DNA from: Arthrobacter wenxiniae | Lineage (GTDB): Bacteria; Actinomycetota; Actinomycetes; Actinomycetales; Micrococcaceae | DNA length: 64,000 bases | Reading direction: 5' to 3' | Assembly: GCF_013376105.1 (NCBI RefSeq) | Contig: NZ_JAAMFM010000002.1 | Coordinates: 124,001-188,000, forward strand | Shown: in pieces, positions 1 to 8,019 of the stretch | Layout of the letters: the number at the start of each line of letters is the position of its first letter | Position numbering within the stretch: the first letter of the stretch is position 1 | The notes under the pieces: generated by a model | Seen by the model: the letters and a program-made list of their open reading frames with translations, nothing else | Databases searched by the model: none | What the model was told of the DNA's origin: nothing | Position numbers and translations under genes: made by a program

Positions 1-58
1 GGGCGATCCCCGCCACCGGGACCAGCGCATACCCGGCCACCACCAGCACATAGATCAT
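1..58 (-). CDS. Membrane protein, N-terminal fragment (cut by window edge)
   Basis: Only the first 19 codons are inside the window. They read MIYVLVVAGYALVPVAGIA, a typical hydrophobic first transmembrane segment without a charged leader. The ATG overlaps the TGA of the upstream gene (ATGA), so the two are almost certainly co-translated. The family cannot be named from so short a piece. Confidence 0.6.
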   Translation of the reverse strand, partial: MIYVLVVAGYALVPVAGIA

Positions 59-810
59 GGGCGCCGCACCACCCGCAGCAGCGTTCCGCACGCCACCAGC
101 CACAAGGCCGTCATGAACCATCGGCTGGAATCACTGTCGAACAAGGGCTGCAGCAGGTCCGTCAACGGCGGGAACACGGCTTCCCCGCCCGGGGAAAACC
201 TGTCGATGAAATACGTTCCCAGCTCCCAAATGCACAGGAAAAACACGACGCCGGCCCACCAGTACGCGGCCCGCCTCACCCGGGCTGCGGGGCGCCCGGG
301 CGGCCGGGGAGGGTCAGGCCAGGCGACGAGCAGCATGGCCGCCCCCACCAGGCCCACGACGGCCGGAATCCCCGTGCTGCTTGCGGGTGCCAGGACCACC
401 ACGGCCAGGGACAGGGCGCCGACAGCGGCGGCAGCTGCGGCCCAAAACCAGCGCGGGAGCGTGCGGGCGGCACGCAGTTCCACCGCCCCGCGGCCCGGGC
501 GGCGGCCCCGGGCGTGCCGCACGGCGGTGTCGATGGCCAGGACCGCACCCGCGGACAGGAAGACCAGTGCGTCCACGGGCACCCCGCGGTACAGGTGGAA
601 CACGCCGGTGACAAGCAGGATCGCGACCCACGGGGTCGAGAGCCACAGCGAGGCCTGGTGCCCAGCGCCGCGGCCGGGCTGCACGCCACGCGACGGCGTC
701 CCGCCCGGGCCGCGGCGAGGGGCCCGTGCGGCACGGGAGCCGTCCGAATGCCCGCCCCCGGGACCGCCGGCGGCATCCGCCGGCCTGTTCGAACTCACAC
801 TTCCAGCCAT
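55..810 (-). CDS. Integral membrane protein of unknown function
   Basis: 251 residues. The first ~50 are a Gly/Arg/Pro-rich, probably cytoplasmic and disordered leader. Hydrophobic segments follow near residues 55-75, 80-95, 120-140, 145-162, 182-200 and 230-247, giving about five or six membrane spans. I see no catalytic motif and recognise no family. It overlaps by four bases with the next leftward gene, which also starts with a membrane span, so the pair may form a small membrane complex. The start is uncertain: the ATG has only GGGAG close upstream, and a GTG five codons in is possible. Confidence 0.6.
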   Translation of the reverse strand: MAGSVSSNRPADAAGGPGGGHSDGSRAARAPRRGPGGTPSRGVQPGRGAGHQASLWLSTPWVAILLVTGVFHLYRGVPVDALVFLSAGAVLAIDTAVRHARGRRPGRGAVELRAARTLPRWFWAAAAAAVGALSLAVVVLAPASSTGIPAVVGLVGAAMLLVAWPDPPRPPGRPAARVRRAAYWWAGVVFFLCIWELGTYFIDRFSPGGEAVFPPLTDLLQPLFDSDSSRWFMTALWLVACGTLLRVVRRP

Positions 811-983
811 GCTCCCAGTCCACCACCAGCGCGCTCCCAGCGCCAGTGGCAGGCAGGACGACCGCCCCGGCCGGGCACCCGGCGTCGTGCCTCAAGGCAC
901 GGGTGGCGGGCCATGGACGCCGCACGTGACGCGGGCATACAGGGGGACCGGCCCTACATTTCCGACGGGCAAGGCGAGAGGCC

Positions 984-1228
984 ATGAGCTACAAAGTGGG
1001 CGTTTTTGTTGGCAGCCTGGCCTCGGATTCCATCAACCGCAGCGTGCCCGGCGTGCTGAAGAACGCCATCGACTGGGGGTCCCGTCCCTGGGGCAGCAAC
1101 TCGTTTGCGAAGAAGCCGACGGCGGCAACGTCCCCGTCCCGGCCACGGCGGAGTTCCTGCGCAGATGGCTGCAGGAATTCCACGTCTTCATCGTCAAGGT
1201 GGTCGGGGCACAGCGGATCACGATTTAG
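984..1228 (+). pseudogene. Decayed NADPH-dependent FMN reductase
   Basis: The reading begins MSYKVGVFVGSLASDSINR, the flavodoxin-like P-loop start of NAD(P)H-dependent FMN reductases. It jumps directly to VPGVLKNAIDWGSRPWGSNSF, the family's 'PGxLKNAIDWxSRP' motif. About 50-60 residues that should lie between are missing. After SFAKKP the frame is lost, and the family's C-terminal helix (ATAEFLRRWLQEFHVFIVKVV) continues in another frame to a TAG at 1226-1228. An internal deletion plus a frameshifting deletion make this a non-functional relic. Its 3' end overlaps the convergent GntR gene. Confidence 0.8.
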
Positions 1229-1928
1229 GGGCCTGGAGGACGTATCGCTGCAGGTCCTCCCGGGTCTGGGTCATGTGGTTGTCCATGGCCACCCGGGCCG
1301 GCTCGGGTTCCCGCGCTGCGAGCGCTTCGAGGATGGACTCGTGCATGGCAATCGCGTTCGCCTGGATCTCGGGGACCCGGGACGTTTCCGCACGGCGGCT
1401 TTCCAGGATGCGGTGCAGCGGCTCGAACAGGACTGCCACGAATATGTTGCCCGAGGCGTGCAGGATGATGTCGTGAAAGGCCAGGTCCGATTCCACGAAG
1501 GCGGTCACGTCATTGGCCGTGTGGGCCGCCCGCATCTGCTCCACCTGGCCGGCCAGCAGGTCAAGGTCCGTCGCGGAGATGCGGGTGGCCGCCAGTTCGC
1601 ACGCACCCGTCTCGAGCATGCGCCGCAGCTCGATGAGTTGGATGGCCACGGCGTCGTCGTCCTCGCCCTCGGAGACGGCGCGGAGCACCGCATGCAGTGA
1701 ACCCCAGCTGCGCAATGGGTTCACGAACGTGCCCCGGCCGCGCTCCACGCGGAGGATGCGCTGGGCCTCGAGGGTCTTCATCGCCTCGCGGACCGTCATG
1801 CGGCTCACGTCGTGCTGGGAACTCAGTTCCAGCTCACCAGGAACGAGTGCATCGGGAGGGAACTCGCCGGCGACGATCCGGTCCAGCAGGTCATCCGCCA
1901 CCATTTCGGTCAGCGACTTGCGCGCCAT
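1218..1928 (-). CDS. FadR-type GntR transcriptional regulator
   Basis: 236 residues. The N-terminal winged helix (residues 1-70) has the GntR signature DDLLDRIVAGEFPPDALVPG, SRMTVREAMKTLE and RGRGTFV. The C-terminal all-alpha FadR/FCD ligand domain (about 90-225) shows its metal-ligand pattern: D in ESDLAFHDIIL and H residues in AIAMHESIL and MDNHMTQT. Such regulators sense small carboxylates or sugar acids. It is divergent from the DUF1537 kinase across 159 bp that contain a FadR-like palindrome, so it is the likely local repressor of the kinase/dehydrogenase pair. The ligand is not readable from sequence. Confidence 0.88.
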   Translation of the reverse strand: MARKSLTEMVADDLLDRIVAGEFPPDALVPGELELSSQHDVSRMTVREAMKTLEAQRILRVERGRGTFVNPLRSWGSLHAVLRAVSEGEDDDAVAIQLIELRRMLETGACELAATRISATDLDLLAGQVEQMRAAHTANDVTAFVESDLAFHDIILHASGNIFVAVLFEPLHRILESRRAETSRVPEIQANAIAMHESILEALAAREPEPARVAMDNHMTQTREDLQRYVLQAPKS

Positions 1929-1994
1929 GTCTGCCCTCCTCCGCGTTGATGTTGCTCCAGTTTAGGGGCCTTCACGCTGTGAGCCGCCTTCCGC

Positions 1995-2024
1995 TTGCAC
2001 AGCCCGTGTGCCTTGTGCCACAAT
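1995..2024 (+). promoter_or_regulatory. Candidate promoter of the DUF1537 kinase gene
   Basis: TTGCAC (1995-2000) and CACAAT (2019-2024), 18 bp apart, resemble -35 and -10 boxes. Transcription would start near 2031, a few bases before the palindrome at 2037-2055. A bound repressor there would block it. Prediction by eye only. Confidence 0.4.
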
Positions 2025-2036
2025 GGCAGTCAAATG

Positions 2037-2055
2037 TTAGATGTCAGACATCTTA
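2037..2055. promoter_or_regulatory. Palindromic FadR/GntR-type operator
   Basis: TTAGATGTC-A-GACATCTTA: seven perfectly paired bases on each side of the centre at 2046, apart from one mismatch in the outer arm. The core TGTCAGACA fits the TNGTNNNACNA pattern typical of FadR-subfamily operators. It sits between the divergent GntR gene and the kinase start at 2088. Confidence 0.6.
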
Positions 2056-2087
2056 CCAAAACGAGGCCCAGGAGGAGGCATGAGGAA

Positions 2088-3554
2088 ATGACCCTGGAAT
2101 CCGAGCTTCTGGCCGCCTACCCCGCCGAGGTCGCCGTGCCCGCCGGCCTGGTGGCAGCCCAGTCCGCCGCCTCGAACCGGGTGCTCATTGTCCTCGACGA
2201 CGACCCCACCGGAACGCAGTCCGTGTCCGGCCTCCCCGTCCTGACCCGCTGGGAAGTGTCTGACTTCGACTGGGTTTTCGGGCACCGGATCGACGGCGTG
2301 GCGGCCAGGGCCGTCTATGTCCTGACCAACACCCGCAGCCTGGACCCTGCCGAGGCGGAGGCCCGCAACCGGGAGGTAGTGGTCAACGCCCTCGCCGCAG
2401 CCCGCGCCGCCGGCATTTCGCTGGGATTCGTCAGCCGCAGCGACTCCACCCTCCGCGGACACTTCCCCCTGGAGCCGGACACCATTGCGGCAACGCTGGC
2501 CGCGGAGGCCGGCGAGATCGTGGACGGGGTGGTCATCGTCCCGGCCTTCCCCGACGCCGGCCGCATCACCGTGGGCGGCATCCACTACGCCCGCGGCGGC
2601 GGCGGGACGCTCCTTCCCGTGGCCGAGACCGAGTTCGCCAGGGACGCCAGCTTCGGCTTCAGCCATTCCTCGCTGGCGGACTACGTGGAGGAGAAGTCCG
2701 GCGGCCGCGTCCCCGCCTCCCGCGTCATCACCGTGGACCTCCAGCTGATCCGCCGCGGCACGCCCGACGCCGGCGCCACCGCCATCGCGGACGCCCTGGA
2801 TGCGGCCTCCGGCTCCACGCCGATTGTGGTGGACGCCGTCACCGAAAACGACCTGCGCGTCCTGGCACTGGGCCTGGAAGAGTCCGAACGCCGCGGAAAG
2901 ACCCTGATCTACCGGGTGGGCCCGCCCTTTGTCCGCGCCCGGATCGGCCAGGAGATCCGTGAGCCGCTCGAGTCCGCGGACATCTTCCCCGCGGAGCGCG
3001 CCGACACCGGCTCCGCCCGCGGCGGTCTGATCGTGGTCGGCTCACACGTCGGTGTCACCACCCGCCAGCTCAAGGCCCTCACGGACGCGCACCGCTCGGC
3101 GTGCATCGTCGCGATCGACGTGGAAGCGCTGCTGACCGACGACGGCGGCGCCCACATCTGCGACGTCGCCGCTGAGGTCGCCGCGGCCCTGGCGACGGGC
3201 GACGTCATCGTCCACACCAGCCGCCTGCTCGTCAAGGCCGGCGACCCCGCGGCCAGCCTGAAAATTGCCCGCACCGTCTCGGCCGCCGTCGTCGAGGTGG
3301 TCAACAGGGTCCTCAAGACAGCGCCCCCGCGCTTCGTCATCGCCAAGGGCGGCATCACCTCCTCTGACGTGGCCGCGCATGGACTGGAAATCCGCCACGC
3401 CATGGTGCGCGGCCCCATGCTCCCCGGAATTGTGTCCCTGTGGGAGCCGGTGGACGGGCCTGCCAAGGGGATCCCGTACGTCGTCTTTGCCGGCAACGTG
3501 GGCGGCGACCGGTCGCTGGCCGACGTCACCCGCAAGCTCAGCGGCACGTTCTAA
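2088..3554 (+). CDS. Four-carbon acid sugar kinase family protein (DUF1537)
   Basis: 488 residues from the ATG at 2088, chosen for the GGAGGAGG nine bases upstream. The N-terminal DUF1537 half has the substrate-site motifs LIVLDDDPTGTQSV and VSRSDSTLRGHFPLE. The C-terminal nucleotide-binding half has RFVIAKGGITSSDVAAHGL and the closing IPYVVFAGNVGG. The family (OtnK, LtnK, DtnK and relatives) phosphorylates 2- or 3-oxo-tetronates, D-threonate or related acid sugars with ATP. The next gene is a LtnD-like dehydrogenase, the classical partner that oxidises the tetronate. The exact substrate cannot be told from sequence. No OtnC-type decarboxylase lies in the window. Confidence 0.9.
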   Translation: MTLESELLAAYPAEVAVPAGLVAAQSAASNRVLIVLDDDPTGTQSVSGLPVLTRWEVSDFDWVFGHRIDGVAARAVYVLTNTRSLDPAEAEARNREVVVNALAAARAAGISLGFVSRSDSTLRGHFPLEPDTIAATLAAEAGEIVDGVVIVPAFPDAGRITVGGIHYARGGGGTLLPVAETEFARDASFGFSHSSLADYVEEKSGGRVPASRVITVDLQLIRRGTPDAGATAIADALDAASGSTPIVVDAVTENDLRVLALGLEESERRGKTLIYRVGPPFVRARIGQEIREPLESADIFPAERADTGSARGGLIVVGSHVGVTTRQLKALTDAHRSACIVAIDVEALLTDDGGAHICDVAAEVAAALATGDVIVHTSRLLVKAGDPAASLKIARTVSAAVVEVVNRVLKTAPPRFVIAKGGITSSDVAAHGLEIRHAMVRGPMLPGIVSLWEPVDGPAKGIPYVVFAGNVGGDRSLADVTRKLSGTF

Positions 3555-3587
3555 ACGACGTACCCCACGGCCTTGAAGGAGACCACC

Positions 3588-4490
3588 ATGACCAGCAAAT
3601 ACACCGTCACCGTCCTGGGACTCGGTGCCATGGGGCTGCCCATGGCGACGCGCCTGGCGTCACAGCTGACCGTCCACGGCTTCGACATCGCCGAGCCCAG
3701 GCTACAGCTGGCCGCGGAAGCCGGAATCACCACCTTCAGCACCGCCCAGGCGGCGGCGAAGGGCGCCGATGCCGTCCTGTTGGCCGTGCGAAACAGCCAA
3801 CAGCTCACCGAGGTGCTCTTCGGGGAAAACGGCGTTGCCCCCGTCCTGGACCAAGGATCGGTGGTCATCCTCACCAGCACGGTCGGCACCGGGGCCATTC
3901 CGGCCACGGTGGAACGGCTGGCTGAATACGGCGTCGAACTCGTGGATGCGCCACTGTCCGGCGGCCCCGTCCGCGCCGGCGGGGGAGACCTGCTGGTCGT
4001 GGTGGGGGCAACCCCTTCCGCGCGGGAACAGGCGGCCCCCGTCCTTGACCTGCTGGCTTCCACGCTCTCGATCGTGGGTGACAAGCCGGGCGACGGCCAG
4101 GCCCTCAAAACCGTAAACCAGCTGCTGTGCGGCGTCCACATCGCCGCCGCCGCCGAGGCCCTGGCCCTGGCCGACGCCCTGGGACTCGACCAGGCCAAGA
4201 CCCTGTCAGCCCTCGAGGCCGGGGCGGCCGGCTCTTTCATGCTCTCCAACCGCGGCCCCCGCATCCTCGAGGCCTACACCACGGGCGGCGCCGAGGTCCT
4301 CAGCCGCCTGGACATCTTCGTCAAGGACATGGGGATCGTGGGCAAGGCGGCCCGTGCCGCCGGCCTGGCCGCCCCCGTTGCCGCCGCCGCCGAGCAGCTT
4401 TACCTGCTGGGCCAGGCGCAGGGCCTGGCCGCCTCCGACGACTCCGCCGTGATCAAGGTCGTCGCCCCCACCCGAAGGCACGCCGGCTGA
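3588..4490 (+). CDS. NAD-dependent beta-hydroxyacid dehydrogenase (LtnD/GarR-like)
   Basis: 300 residues. ATG 3588 is preceded by GAAGGAGA. The N-terminal Rossmann fold starts VTVLGLGAMGLPMATRL (GxGxxG). The substrate-binding signature DAPLSGGPVRAGGGDL lies near residue 125, and the catalytic lysine is in TVNQLLCG (GDGQALKTVNQLL, about residue 170). The family includes 3-hydroxyisobutyrate, tartronate-semialdehyde and L-threonate (LtnD) or D-erythronate-type dehydrogenases. Its position 33 bp after a DUF1537 kinase favours a tetronate 2-dehydrogenase. It converges on the TPI-like gene across 46 bp. Confidence 0.88.
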   Translation: MTSKYTVTVLGLGAMGLPMATRLASQLTVHGFDIAEPRLQLAAEAGITTFSTAQAAAKGADAVLLAVRNSQQLTEVLFGENGVAPVLDQGSVVILTSTVGTGAIPATVERLAEYGVELVDAPLSGGPVRAGGGDLLVVVGATPSAREQAAPVLDLLASTLSIVGDKPGDGQALKTVNQLLCGVHIAAAAEALALADALGLDQAKTLSALEAGAAGSFMLSNRGPRILEAYTTGGAEVLSRLDIFVKDMGIVGKAARAAGLAAPVAAAAEQLYLLGQAQGLAASDDSAVIKVVAPTRRHAG

Positions 4491-4536
4491 CGCCGCCCGG
4501 CATGAACCGCCCAAGGGGCTGCCCGGGAGCGTCAAC

Positions 4537-5298
4537 TCACTGACGGGCCAGCGCCTCGTCCAGGACGCGGCCGAAGTTCGCCGCCTCGTGGGCGAACCGG
4601 CCCAAAAAGAGGCCCGAGACCCCGTTCAGCCGCGGCAGCAGGCCCGGCTTCGCCGAACCGCCGTAGATGATCGGCAACTCCCCCGCGCCGTGCCGCTCCA
4701 GCCGCCGTCTGGTGTCACGGACGACGGCGGTGACGTAGCCCGCGTCGGCGGGCTCGTCCGCGCCGATGGCCCAGACGGGCTCGTAGGCCACCAGAGTGCG
4801 TTCCATGCCGTCCCATCTGCCTGACAGGGCCGCCTCCAGCTGGCCAACCACGTATTCCGCCGCCTCCGAGGGCGTGCCGCGGCGCTCCTCCCCCACGCAC
4901 AGCAGCGCGGTGAGCCCGGCGGAACGGGACTGGTCCACTTTCGCCGCGACCACGCCGTCGTCCTCGCCAAAATGCCGGCGACGCTCGGCATGGCCGAGCT
5001 CCACCAGCTCCACGCCGAGCTCGGCGAGCATGGCGGCGGAGATCTCGCCCGTCCAGGGGCCGGGCGCCGGGCTGCAGTTCTGGGCCCCCAGCACCGCCGC
5101 GGACCCGGAGAGGATCTCCGCGGCCGCGGGCAACACCGGAAAGGACGGGATGATGAACGGGACAACCCGCCCGGCAGCAAGTGCCGGGCGGGCGTCCAGT
5201 TCGGCACGCACTTCTTCCAACCAGCGCAGGCTGTCCCGATACCCCAGGTACATTTTGGTGCTGACGCCTACATACGTGCTCGATCCAGTGCGTGGCAT
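4537..5298 (-). CDS. Triosephosphate-isomerase-like tetrulose-phosphate isomerase
   Basis: 253 residues, a TIM barrel. The TPI catalytic set is present: Lys in STKMYL (near residue 15), His in LGHAERRRHFGEDD (normally LGHSERR), Glu in VAYEPVWAIG, and the phosphate loops IIYGGSAKPG and GLFLGRF. Relatives of this divergent type (EryH, LerI) interconvert L-erythrulose phosphate and D-erythrulose 4-phosphate. The presence of RpiB- and DhaK-type partners in the same operon points there rather than to glycolysis. It is the last gene of the leftward operon, 20 bp after the MFS gene. The Shine-Dalgarno is weak (GGAA). Confidence 0.85.
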   Translation of the reverse strand: MPRTGSSTYVGVSTKMYLGYRDSLRWLEEVRAELDARPALAAGRVVPFIIPSFPVLPAAAEILSGSAAVLGAQNCSPAPGPWTGEISAAMLAELGVELVELGHAERRRHFGEDDGVVAAKVDQSRSAGLTALLCVGEERRGTPSEAAEYVVGQLEAALSGRWDGMERTLVAYEPVWAIGADEPADAGYVTAVVRDTRRRLERHGAGELPIIYGGSAKPGLLPRLNGVSGLFLGRFAHEAANFGRVLDEALARQ

Positions 5299-5318
5299 GT
5301 GGTGGGTGTTCCGTTCCG

Positions 5319-6668
5319 TCAGCTGTCCAGCAGTTCGTCGGCCTTGTTCTTGAACCGGCGGGTGCCCCACATCATGAGGGCTGCCACGAACGGCAGCACG
5401 CCGAGGGCGTAGATGCCCATGGCACCGGATGCGGAGGAGAACGTCTCGTTGATGCTGGTGCGCAGGATCGGCGCGACGAAGCCGCCCAGGTTTCCCAGGG
5501 AGTTGATCAGGCCGATGCCTGCGGCAGCGGCGGTGCCGGTGAGGAACGCCGTCGGGTAGGACCAGGCGATGGGGCCGATGGACAGGAAGCTGCACACGGC
5601 CAGGGTGATGAAGATGATGCCCAGTGCCGGGAGGCCGTTGGCGCCTGCCCATGCGGAGCCGAAGATGCACAGGCCGGTGGAGACGAACAGCCAGGTGCCC
5701 AAAACTCGGCGTCGGATGATGGTGGAGGCGTACTTGCCGATGAAGTAGCAGGCAAACATGCCGAAGAACCACGGCACGGCGGCCAGCAGCCCAACGGTGA
5801 ACCCGACCTTTTGGCCGGTCAGCTGCGCGACCTGCTGCGGCAGGTAGAAGGTGACCCCGTACACGGCGATCTGCAGGCAGAAGTAGATGACGGTGAAGTA
5901 CCAGACCTTGCCGTTGGCCATCGCAGCGAAGACGCCGGACGGACCGGATTCCTTCCGGAGCGCGTCCTCCTGGGCCATGGCCGCCGTCAAGGCGTCCTTC
6001 TCATCCTGGGAGAGGAACCTGGCCTTCGCCGGGCCGTTGATCAGCAGGAAGAACGCGGCGACGCCAGCAATGACGGCGAGCATGCCCTCGATGAAGAACA
6101 TGACCTGCCAGCCCTGCACGCCCGGCACCATGTCGCCGAGGTTGATCAGTCCGCCGGACATCGGCGAGCCGATGAGCTGGGAGAAAGGCTGGGCCAGGTA
6201 GAAGATGGCGAACATCTTCACGCGGTGCTTGTTCGGGAACCACTCGGCCAGGTACATGATGATGCCGGGAAAAAGTCCGGCTTCGGTGACGCCGAGCAGG
6301 AAACGCAGGGCAACGAAGGAATTCTCGCCCTGGACAAAGGCAAAGCTGGCCGCCACGATGCCCCAGGTGATGCCGATGCGGGCCAGCCAGATCTTGGCGC
6401 CCACCTTCTTGAGCATCAGGTTGCTCGGGATTTCGAAGATCGCGTAGCCGATGAAGAGGATTCCGGCGCCCAGCGCGTAGGCGCCTGCGGAGACCCCCTT
6501 GTCGGTTTGGAGGGCAGCCTCGGCGAAGCCGACATTGGTGCGGTCCAGGAAGGCAACCACGTAGAGAATGACAAGCATTGGCATCAGGCGGAAAGTGGCC
6601 TTGTGGACGGCCGACTTCAGCGCGGGTGATTCCAACAGCTCCTTACTGGTACTGGTCAGGCTGGTCAT
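5319..6668 (-). CDS. MFS transporter, anion:cation symporter family
   Basis: 449 residues with 12 predicted spans and a central loop near residues 190-235. The motifs VVAFLDRTNVGFA (TM1 end), SNLMLKKVGAKIWLARIG and LRFLLGVTEAGLFPG are those of the ACS (tartrate/phthalate/hydroxyphenylacetate) branch of the major facilitator superfamily, which imports organic acid anions with protons. AGGAG lies seven bases before the ATG. It is the second MFS carrier of this operon, so the locus may import two compounds or two stereoisomers. The substrate is inferred only from neighbours: a sugar acid. Confidence 0.9.
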   Translation of the reverse strand: MTSLTSTSKELLESPALKSAVHKATFRLMPMLVILYVVAFLDRTNVGFAEAALQTDKGVSAGAYALGAGILFIGYAIFEIPSNLMLKKVGAKIWLARIGITWGIVAASFAFVQGENSFVALRFLLGVTEAGLFPGIIMYLAEWFPNKHRVKMFAIFYLAQPFSQLIGSPMSGGLINLGDMVPGVQGWQVMFFIEGMLAVIAGVAAFFLLINGPAKARFLSQDEKDALTAAMAQEDALRKESGPSGVFAAMANGKVWYFTVIYFCLQIAVYGVTFYLPQQVAQLTGQKVGFTVGLLAAVPWFFGMFACYFIGKYASTIIRRRVLGTWLFVSTGLCIFGSAWAGANGLPALGIIFITLAVCSFLSIGPIAWSYPTAFLTGTAAAAGIGLINSLGNLGGFVAPILRTSINETFSSASGAMGIYALGVLPFVAALMMWGTRRFKNKADELLDS

Positions 6669-6745
6669 GCAGACTCCTCCTTGAAGGTGATGGTGCGTGG
6701 TCGAAGGTGATGCGTTGGTCAGTGCTTGGGATTCGGGGTTGCGGG

Positions 6746-6853
6746 TCAGCGCGGGTAGGCCATGAGAAGGACGGCGCCGACGCAGGCGATGATGCCGACC
6801 AGCAGGTACAGCTTGCGGGCGGTGCTCCAGGCGCCGGGGGTTTGGGGTTCCAT
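6746..6853 (-). CDS. 35-residue single-span membrane peptide
   Basis: ATG 6853 with AAGGAG six bases upstream, TGA at 6746. The peptide starts MEPQTPGAWSTARKLY. A single 20-residue hydrophobic helix (LLVGIIACVGAVLLMAY) follows and it ends in PR. The positive N-side (R, K) predicts a cytoplasmic N-terminus. It lies between the 2-hydroxyacid dehydrogenase (58 bp upstream) and the MFS gene (77 bp downstream), on the same strand. A strong ribosome site, a clean amphipathic start and membrane character make a genuine small gene likely. It may be a small partner of the adjacent carrier. Confidence 0.6.
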   Translation of the reverse strand: MEPQTPGAWSTARKLYLLVGIIACVGAVLLMAYPR

Positions 6854-6911
6854 GGGTTGCTCCTTGGTCAGCGGCAGTGGCCGCCGGGCAGGTGGTCGAT
6901 TGAGCGACGAG

Positions 6912-7979
6912 TCACGCGTGTTGCGCGTCGGCGGGTTGCGCGTCGGCGGGTTGCAGTGATGCTCCGCGCCAGGTGGAAGCGTTCACCAGTCCGCGGCTCA
7001 ACGCCGCATCGGGGACGTTGCCGTGGGACGCCTGGATCACGGACGCGATGACGCTGGCAGAGACATCGCGAGTGAAGTCGGCCGTCCAGCACAGCGCGTG
7101 CGGCGAGAGGATGACGTTGTCGAGTGCGAACAGCGGATCGTCCTTGGACGGTGGTTCCGGGTCGAACACGTCGAGGGCCGCTCCTGCGATCGTGCCGTCC
7201 ACCAGGGCCCGGGTCAGGGCGGCCTGATCCACCAGGGCGCCCCTGGCAATGTTGACGAAGTGGGCGCTGCGCTTCATGGCTGCGAAAAAGTCCGCGTCCA
7301 CCATTCCCCGTGTCTCGCCAGTGAGTGCGGCCGTCACCACAACGAAGTCGGAGCGGCTGGCAAGTTCCAGGAGTGGAAAGCCCGCGATGCCGTGGTCGGC
7401 GGCCCGGCTGGAGTTGCGGTCGGTGGTGATGACCGCAACTCCCAGGTGCCGCAGGTATTCCGCAAGCTGCGTGCCGACGCTCCCAAAGCCGATAATGCCG
7501 ACGGTCCGCCCATCAATGCCCTGCCCCCTGTGCCCGCCGCGTCCGCTCTCCCAGAGCCCGTTCGCGGTCACCCGGTGGTTTTCGACCAGGCGGTGGGCGG
7601 CAGCGAGGATGAGCGTCAGCCCGCTGAGGGCGAGTGGCTTGCGGACCTCGACGGGCGTGGTCGTGACAATCACTCCCTCGGCGGCCAGTCCCTGCGGATC
7701 AATGCCATCGTAGCCGGCGCCGAAGCGCGCCACATGCTTGAGCCGGGGAGCTTGGCGCACCAGCTCCGCATTGAATGGCATGTGTCCGAACGACAGCACT
7801 GCGTCGAGCCCGGCCAGCGCTTCCGCATTGACAGGTCCATGGGGCACCTCCGGCATCAGCCGCCAGGTGATGCCGGCCTGGTCCAACCTTTCCAGGCCGA
7901 CATCACCGAAGATGGTTGACCCGTCCGGGTAGGCCCCGTCGCGGGTCAGCCCGACAACGTAGCCATCTGTGGATCTCAC
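6912..7979 (-). CDS. D-isomer-specific 2-hydroxyacid dehydrogenase
   Basis: 355 residues from a GTG start with AAGGAGAAG upstream. The Rossmann domain (about residues 110-300) has GIIGFGSVGTQLAEYL (GxGxxG). The catalytic Arg is in FVNIARGALVDQAAL, the Glu region is FDPEPPSKDDPLF, and the catalytic His is in ILSPHALCWTADF. The family oxidises D-2-hydroxy acids or reduces 2-oxo acids with NAD(P). The C-terminal tail repeats QPADA because of a 15-bp tandem duplication. In this operon it could act on the sugar-acid substrate or on hydroxypyruvate-like intermediates. Confidence 0.88.
   Translation of the reverse strand: MRSTDGYVVGLTRDGAYPDGSTIFGDVGLERLDQAGITWRLMPEVPHGPVNAEALAGLDAVLSFGHMPFNAELVRQAPRLKHVARFGAGYDGIDPQGLAAEGVIVTTTPVEVRKPLALSGLTLILAAAHRLVENHRVTANGLWESGRGGHRGQGIDGRTVGIIGFGSVGTQLAEYLRHLGVAVITTDRNSSRAADHGIAGFPLLELASRSDFVVVTAALTGETRGMVDADFFAAMKRSAHFVNIARGALVDQAALTRALVDGTIAGAALDVFDPEPPSKDDPLFALDNVILSPHALCWTADFTRDVSASVIASVIQASHGNVPDAALSRGLVNASTWRGASLQPADAQPADAQHA
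6921..6950. repeat. 15-bp tandem duplication in a gene 3' end
   Basis: TTGCGCGTCGGCGGG occurs twice in direct succession. It adds five residues (QPADA twice) to the C-terminus of the 2-hydroxyacid dehydrogenase. This is in-frame slippage, probably neutral. Confidence 0.8.
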
Positions 7980-8019
7980 TGTTGCTTCTCCTTGGGTGTG
8001 GAGGGGGCGGGCGCCACGG

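Noticed and set aside
113-983. Open frame on the + strand opposite the first membrane gene
   Set aside because: Low-complexity Arg/Pro/Gly translation. Only its last ~30 codons matter, as the frameshifted end of the FMN reductase relic.
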